The notes beneath the pieces were generated by a model. It searched no databases and had not been told where the DNA came from. It saw nothing but the letters and a program-made list of their open reading frames with translations. From Bacteroidales bacterium (GTDB lineage: Bacteria; Bacteroidota; Bacteroidia; Bacteroidales; VadinHA17), in assembly GCA_013314865.1 (NCBI GenBank), contig JABUEV010000095.1, forward strand, positions 1 through 7,928: a DNA stretch of 7,928 nt. Direction: 5' to 3'. The translations under genes were made by a program, and so were the position numbers. Shown piece by piece: positions 5,269 through 7,928 of this stretch; the first letter of the stretch is position 1; each line of letters begins with the position of its first letter.

Positions 5269-6471
5269 ATGGCAATAAATAAATATCTTGTAATGAAGTT
5301 TCTTAAATCTTATTATTTTATGTTGTCGCTCCTCAAAATTTCCGATCACGATTTCCGAAAAAGGAAATTCATAATAACACTAAATGCGCTTACCCTGTTT
5401 TTTCTCCTTAATGCCTGCAATAAGACAGGGAACTCACAGATTCCGGATATAATAGTAAGCAATTCAGCCTATGAGGTTGTGGAAGATGCCCCTGAGGGGG
5501 CCGTTAACATTGTCATTTCTCTTTCAAATTCATCCGATAAAGTTGTGACAGTTGACTATTCAACTGCAGACAGCACGGCAAAAGCGGGCAAAGATTACAC
5601 TGGCATCACTTCAGGCAGACTGACTATAAACCCCGGGCAATCTTACGGGACTATCACTGTCAGCATCCTTCAAAATCCTGGACAATCGCAAGACCTGTTT
5701 TTTAAAGTTTTATTCAGCAATCCTCAGAATGGCACATTGACAAATAATTCGCTAAAAGTAAAAATTATTAATGTTGACTATCAGAATCTTGTCTGGTCGG
5801 ATGAATTTAATGAGTCTCCTCTGAACATATCATTCTGGAATTACGAACAGGGTGCAACCGGGTGGGGGAATAATGAGTTACAGAATTATACCAGTTCTTT
5901 AGATAATGTCCACATTGATTCCGGATACCTGCATATAACAGCTCTTAATCCCTCGGCACTGTCTTACACCTCCGGAAGAATTACCACGCAGGGTAAAAAA
6001 GAGTTTACAAACTGCAGGGTTGAAATTCGTGCTAAGCTTCCTGAAGGTAAAGGAATATGGCCTGCTCTATGGATGCTCGGAGCAAATTTTCCTACAGCGG
6101 GCTGGCCAAAATGCGGGGAGATAGATATAATGGAACTGCTCGGGCATGAACCTGCAGTCGTTCACGGGGCAGTACACTGGGATCAGAACGGACATACAAG
6201 CAGGACAAACAGTTATTCATTAACCAGCGGGAAATTCAGCTCCGGTTTTCATATTTTCAGTCTTATCTGGACCCCAAACCGTTTAATCTGGAAGGTCGAT
6301 AATCAACAGTTCTTTTACCTGAACCGAACTACAATGGCCTCATTTCCCTTCAGCCTCCCGCAGTTTTTCATATTCAATATAGCTGTGGGCGGCAATTGGC
6401 CCGGTAATCCCGACGAGACTACTGTTTTCCCCCAGCACATGATAGTTGACTACATCAGAGTGTACCAATAA
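5269..6471 (+). CDS. GH16 lipoprotein with Calx-beta domain, probable laminarinase-type beta-glucanase
   Basis: A surface-type lipoprotein predicted to hydrolyse beta-1,3 (or mixed-linkage) glucans. Residues 34-49 (FIITLNALTLFFLLNA) end in the lipobox LNAC with Cys50 as the lipidated residue, preceded by a basic RKRK stretch. Residues about 60-168 form a Calx-beta-like immunoglobulin-fold domain (EDAPEGAVNIVISLS, VTVDYSTADSTAKAGKDYTG). The GH16 catalytic jelly roll runs from about 172 (NLVWSDEFN) to the end (MIVDYIRVYQ) and contains WGNNELQNYT, GIWPALWMLG and the active site GEIDIMELLG, with nucleophile E284 and acid/base E289. The ExDxxE form with the extra residue is that of laminarinases, agarases and carrageenases; WPALWM and DYIRVYQ fit laminarinase best. 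The start is uncertain: ATGs at 5269, 5293 and 5320 are in frame and all leave a long n-region before the lipobox. The GH97 gene follows after 16 bp, suggesting an operon. Confidence 0.88.
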   Translation: MAINKYLVMKFLKSYYFMLSLLKISDHDFRKRKFIITLNALTLFFLLNACNKTGNSQIPDIIVSNSAYEVVEDAPEGAVNIVISLSNSSDKVVTVDYSTADSTAKAGKDYTGITSGRLTINPGQSYGTITVSILQNPGQSQDLFFKVLFSNPQNGTLTNNSLKVKIINVDYQNLVWSDEFNESPLNISFWNYEQGATGWGNNELQNYTSSLDNVHIDSGYLHITALNPSALSYTSGRITTQGKKEFTNCRVEIRAKLPEGKGIWPALWMLGANFPTAGWPKCGEIDIMELLGHEPAVVHGAVHWDQNGHTSRTNSYSLTSGKFSSGFHIFSLIWTPNRLIWKVDNQQFFYLNRTTMASFPFSLPQFFIFNIAVGGNWPGNPDETTVFPQHMIVDYIRVYQ

Positions 6472-6487
6472 AACCAATTCAATCAGT

Positions 6488-7928
6488 ATGTACCGGAAAC
6501 ACGCTTTATGCTTAATTTTTACTATTCTTCCTGGTCTTTCTGCAGAAGCCAGGGAATATGCAATGAAATCACCTGACAGTAATATTATTGTAATTGCTAA
6601 TATTGACAAAACAATTTCTTATTCAATACAATATAAAGGAACAACCATTCTTGAACCATCATCAGTGTCCATGAATTTCCAGCCAGGGATAAGAACTTCG
6701 TATAAGAAAATTGTCAGAAAGGTCTTCCATCGATCAGTAAATAATAATATCATTCCGCCTGTCAGGGAGAAGAGAGCTGTAATCCCTGACATATATAACG
6801 AGATGATAATTAGTTTTACAGATAACACCGAACTTCATTTCAGAGCGTATAATGATGGGGTTGCATATCGTTTTGCTGTCAGAGCTTCAGGAGAAATAAC
6901 AGTAGAAAGTGAAAAAGCTGAATTTAATATCACCGACGGCACAGTGGTTTGGTACCCGCAGGTTGCAAAGCGTCAGGACGCCGATATATTCCACACTGCA
7001 TTTGAAGAGCCATATTCAATAAGTTCAATCGATACGATTCCGGCAGATATGTTTGCCTTCAATCCTCTTCTGTTATGTAAGGAAGGCCTGCCAAAAATAG
7101 TGATAACTGAATCGGATGTGAAGGATTATCCGGGGATGTTCCTTGCTAAAGGACAGGCATCAGCGCTTAAAGGTGTATTTGCTCCTTACCCTGTTAAGGA
7201 AGTAATTTCAGGAGTAGAATTCAGACAGAAGCTGGTTGTTGAACGAGCCCCTTATATAGCCAGAACCAAAGGGCCAAGAACTTTCCCATGGAGGGTAGTT
7301 GTTGTTGCGGAAAAAGATGAAGATCTTCTGGTTAATGATATTGTTTACAGGCTTGCATCTGCACCCGTTACCAGTGATTTCAGCTGGATCAGGCCGGGTA
7401 AAAGCACAGAAGAATGGATTACAGGTCTCAATCTGTATGGTGTTGATTTTAAGGCCGGGCTGAATACGGCAACTTATAAATACTATATAGATTTCGCCTC
7501 TGAATTTGGATTTGAATATGTAATGCTTGACGCAGGCTGGTCAGACGTTAATGACCTCTTTAAAATAAATCCTGATATGGATATGGAGGAGATAACCGGT
7601 TATGCCGAAAAAAAAGGGGTTGGACTGATTCTCTGGACACAGGCACTAACGATAGAGGGGCAAATGGAACAGGCTTTTCAGCAGTTTAAAAAATGGGGCA
7701 TCAAAATAGTAATGACCGACTTCATCGATCGTGATGACCAGCCGGCAATAAACTTCATGCACTGGTTTGCAGAAGAGTGTGCAAAAGCAGGCTTCTTGTG
7801 CGTGATACATGGTGCTCCCAAACCTGCAGGTTTTTCAAGAACCTATCCCAACATGCTGACCAGGGAGGGAGTTCTCGGATCAGAGTATAATATATGGTCA
7901 TCAAAAGCTAATCCGGAACATGACCTGC
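6488..7928 (+). CDS. GH97 glycoside hydrolase, retaining alpha-galactosidase-like, 3'-truncated
   Basis: I translated this frame by hand from the ATG at 6488. It stays open for 480 codons to the window end, against roughly 640-720 for complete GH97 enzymes, so the C-terminal beta domain is missing. The first 20 residues (MYRKHALCLIFTILPGLSAE) are a probable signal peptide, for periplasmic export. The N-terminal beta-sandwich shows the family opening (SPDSNIIVIANIDKTISYSI, about 29-48). The barrel has YIDFASEFGFEYVMLDAGW, then GIKIVMTDFIDRDDQ with D411, HGAPKPAGFSRTYPNMLTRE with E460, and GSEYNIW. In GH97, the DRDDQ and TREGV context with an Asp nucleophile marks the retaining alpha-galactosidase-type subgroup (BT1871-like) rather than the inverting SusB alpha-glucosidases; D411 and E460 are my inferred nucleophile and acid/base. 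It is spaced 16 bp after GH16. With a GH26 mannanase nearby, galactomannan side-chain removal is a reasonable role, but the substrate is untested. Confidence 0.88.
   Translation, partial: MYRKHALCLIFTILPGLSAEAREYAMKSPDSNIIVIANIDKTISYSIQYKGTTILEPSSVSMNFQPGIRTSYKKIVRKVFHRSVNNNIIPPVREKRAVIPDIYNEMIISFTDNTELHFRAYNDGVAYRFAVRASGEITVESEKAEFNITDGTVVWYPQVAKRQDADIFHTAFEEPYSISSIDTIPADMFAFNPLLLCKEGLPKIVITESDVKDYPGMFLAKGQASALKGVFAPYPVKEVISGVEFRQKLVVERAPYIARTKGPRTFPWRVVVVAEKDEDLLVNDIVYRLASAPVTSDFSWIRPGKSTEEWITGLNLYGVDFKAGLNTATYKYYIDFASEFGFEYVMLDAGWSDVNDLFKINPDMDMEEITGYAEKKGVGLILWTQALTIEGQMEQAFQQFKKWGIKIVMTDFIDRDDQPAINFMHWFAEECAKAGFLCVIHGAPKPAGFSRTYPNMLTREGVLGSEYNIWSSKANPEHDL

Noticed and set aside
5134..5349. 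A minus-strand 71-codon frame overlapping the start of the GH16 gene.
   Set aside because: Its first codons are antisense to the GH16 N-terminus and its end (PLPNPLKEANIKHSPFRW) is the translation of a non-coding Bacteroidota repeat type.
6340..6828. Minus-strand frames across the GH16-GH97 junction and the GH97 N-terminus.
   Set aside because: They are antisense to well-supported glycoside hydrolase coding sequence and show no family features.

Overview
The window looks like a chromosomal segment of a member of the Bacteroidota. Three independent clues agree. The clearest promoters have the phylum's own form (TTG/TTTG, 20 nt, then TAnnTTTG) rather than -35/-10 boxes, start codons mostly lack a strong Shine-Dalgarno sequence, and the right half carries a GH26 / GH16 / GH97 polysaccharide-degradation cluster typical of these glycan specialists. 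No long horizontally acquired block, phage, IS transposase, CRISPR array or rRNA is visible.

Left part (1-2853): housekeeping and translation. A dihydroneopterin aldolase gene (folB, minus strand, cut by the window edge) is divergent from glnS (glutaminyl-tRNA synthetase). The 431-bp gap between them holds a 135-bp non-coding inverted-repeat element and the glnS promoter. Downstream of glnS is a pair of mirrored arrays of 8-bp units. A tRNA-Gln(CTG) gene with its own promoter and terminator follows, so the synthetase and one of its own tRNA substrates are neighbours. The last 19 bp of the tRNA locus are duplicated 97 bp downstream, beyond GC-rich hairpins, and are followed by a second terminator.

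Middle (2854-3793): a DoxX-family membrane protein on the minus strand, diverging from an 80-residue hypothetical protein on the plus strand. The intergenic region carries a good promoter for the small gene and a 15-bp palindrome.

Right part (3794-7928): carbohydrate utilisation. A secreted GH26 enzyme (probably beta-mannanase) on the minus strand diverges from a plus-strand pair: a GH16 lipoprotein with a Calx-beta domain (probably a laminarinase-type beta-glucanase), then 16 nt later a GH97 enzyme of the retaining, alpha-galactosidase-like type, truncated by the window end. Together they could cut mannan or galactomannan backbones, remove galactosyl side groups and cut beta-1,3-glucan, although the substrates are inferred from family signatures only. 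A long near-perfect dyad between the two transcription units is a candidate shared operator. No SusC/SusD pair or regulator lies inside the window.

I did not find a demonstrably new system. The most unusual signals are non-coding: the duplicated tRNA 3' end, the mirrored 8-bp arrays, the 135-bp inverted repeat and the dyad between the glycoside hydrolase units.
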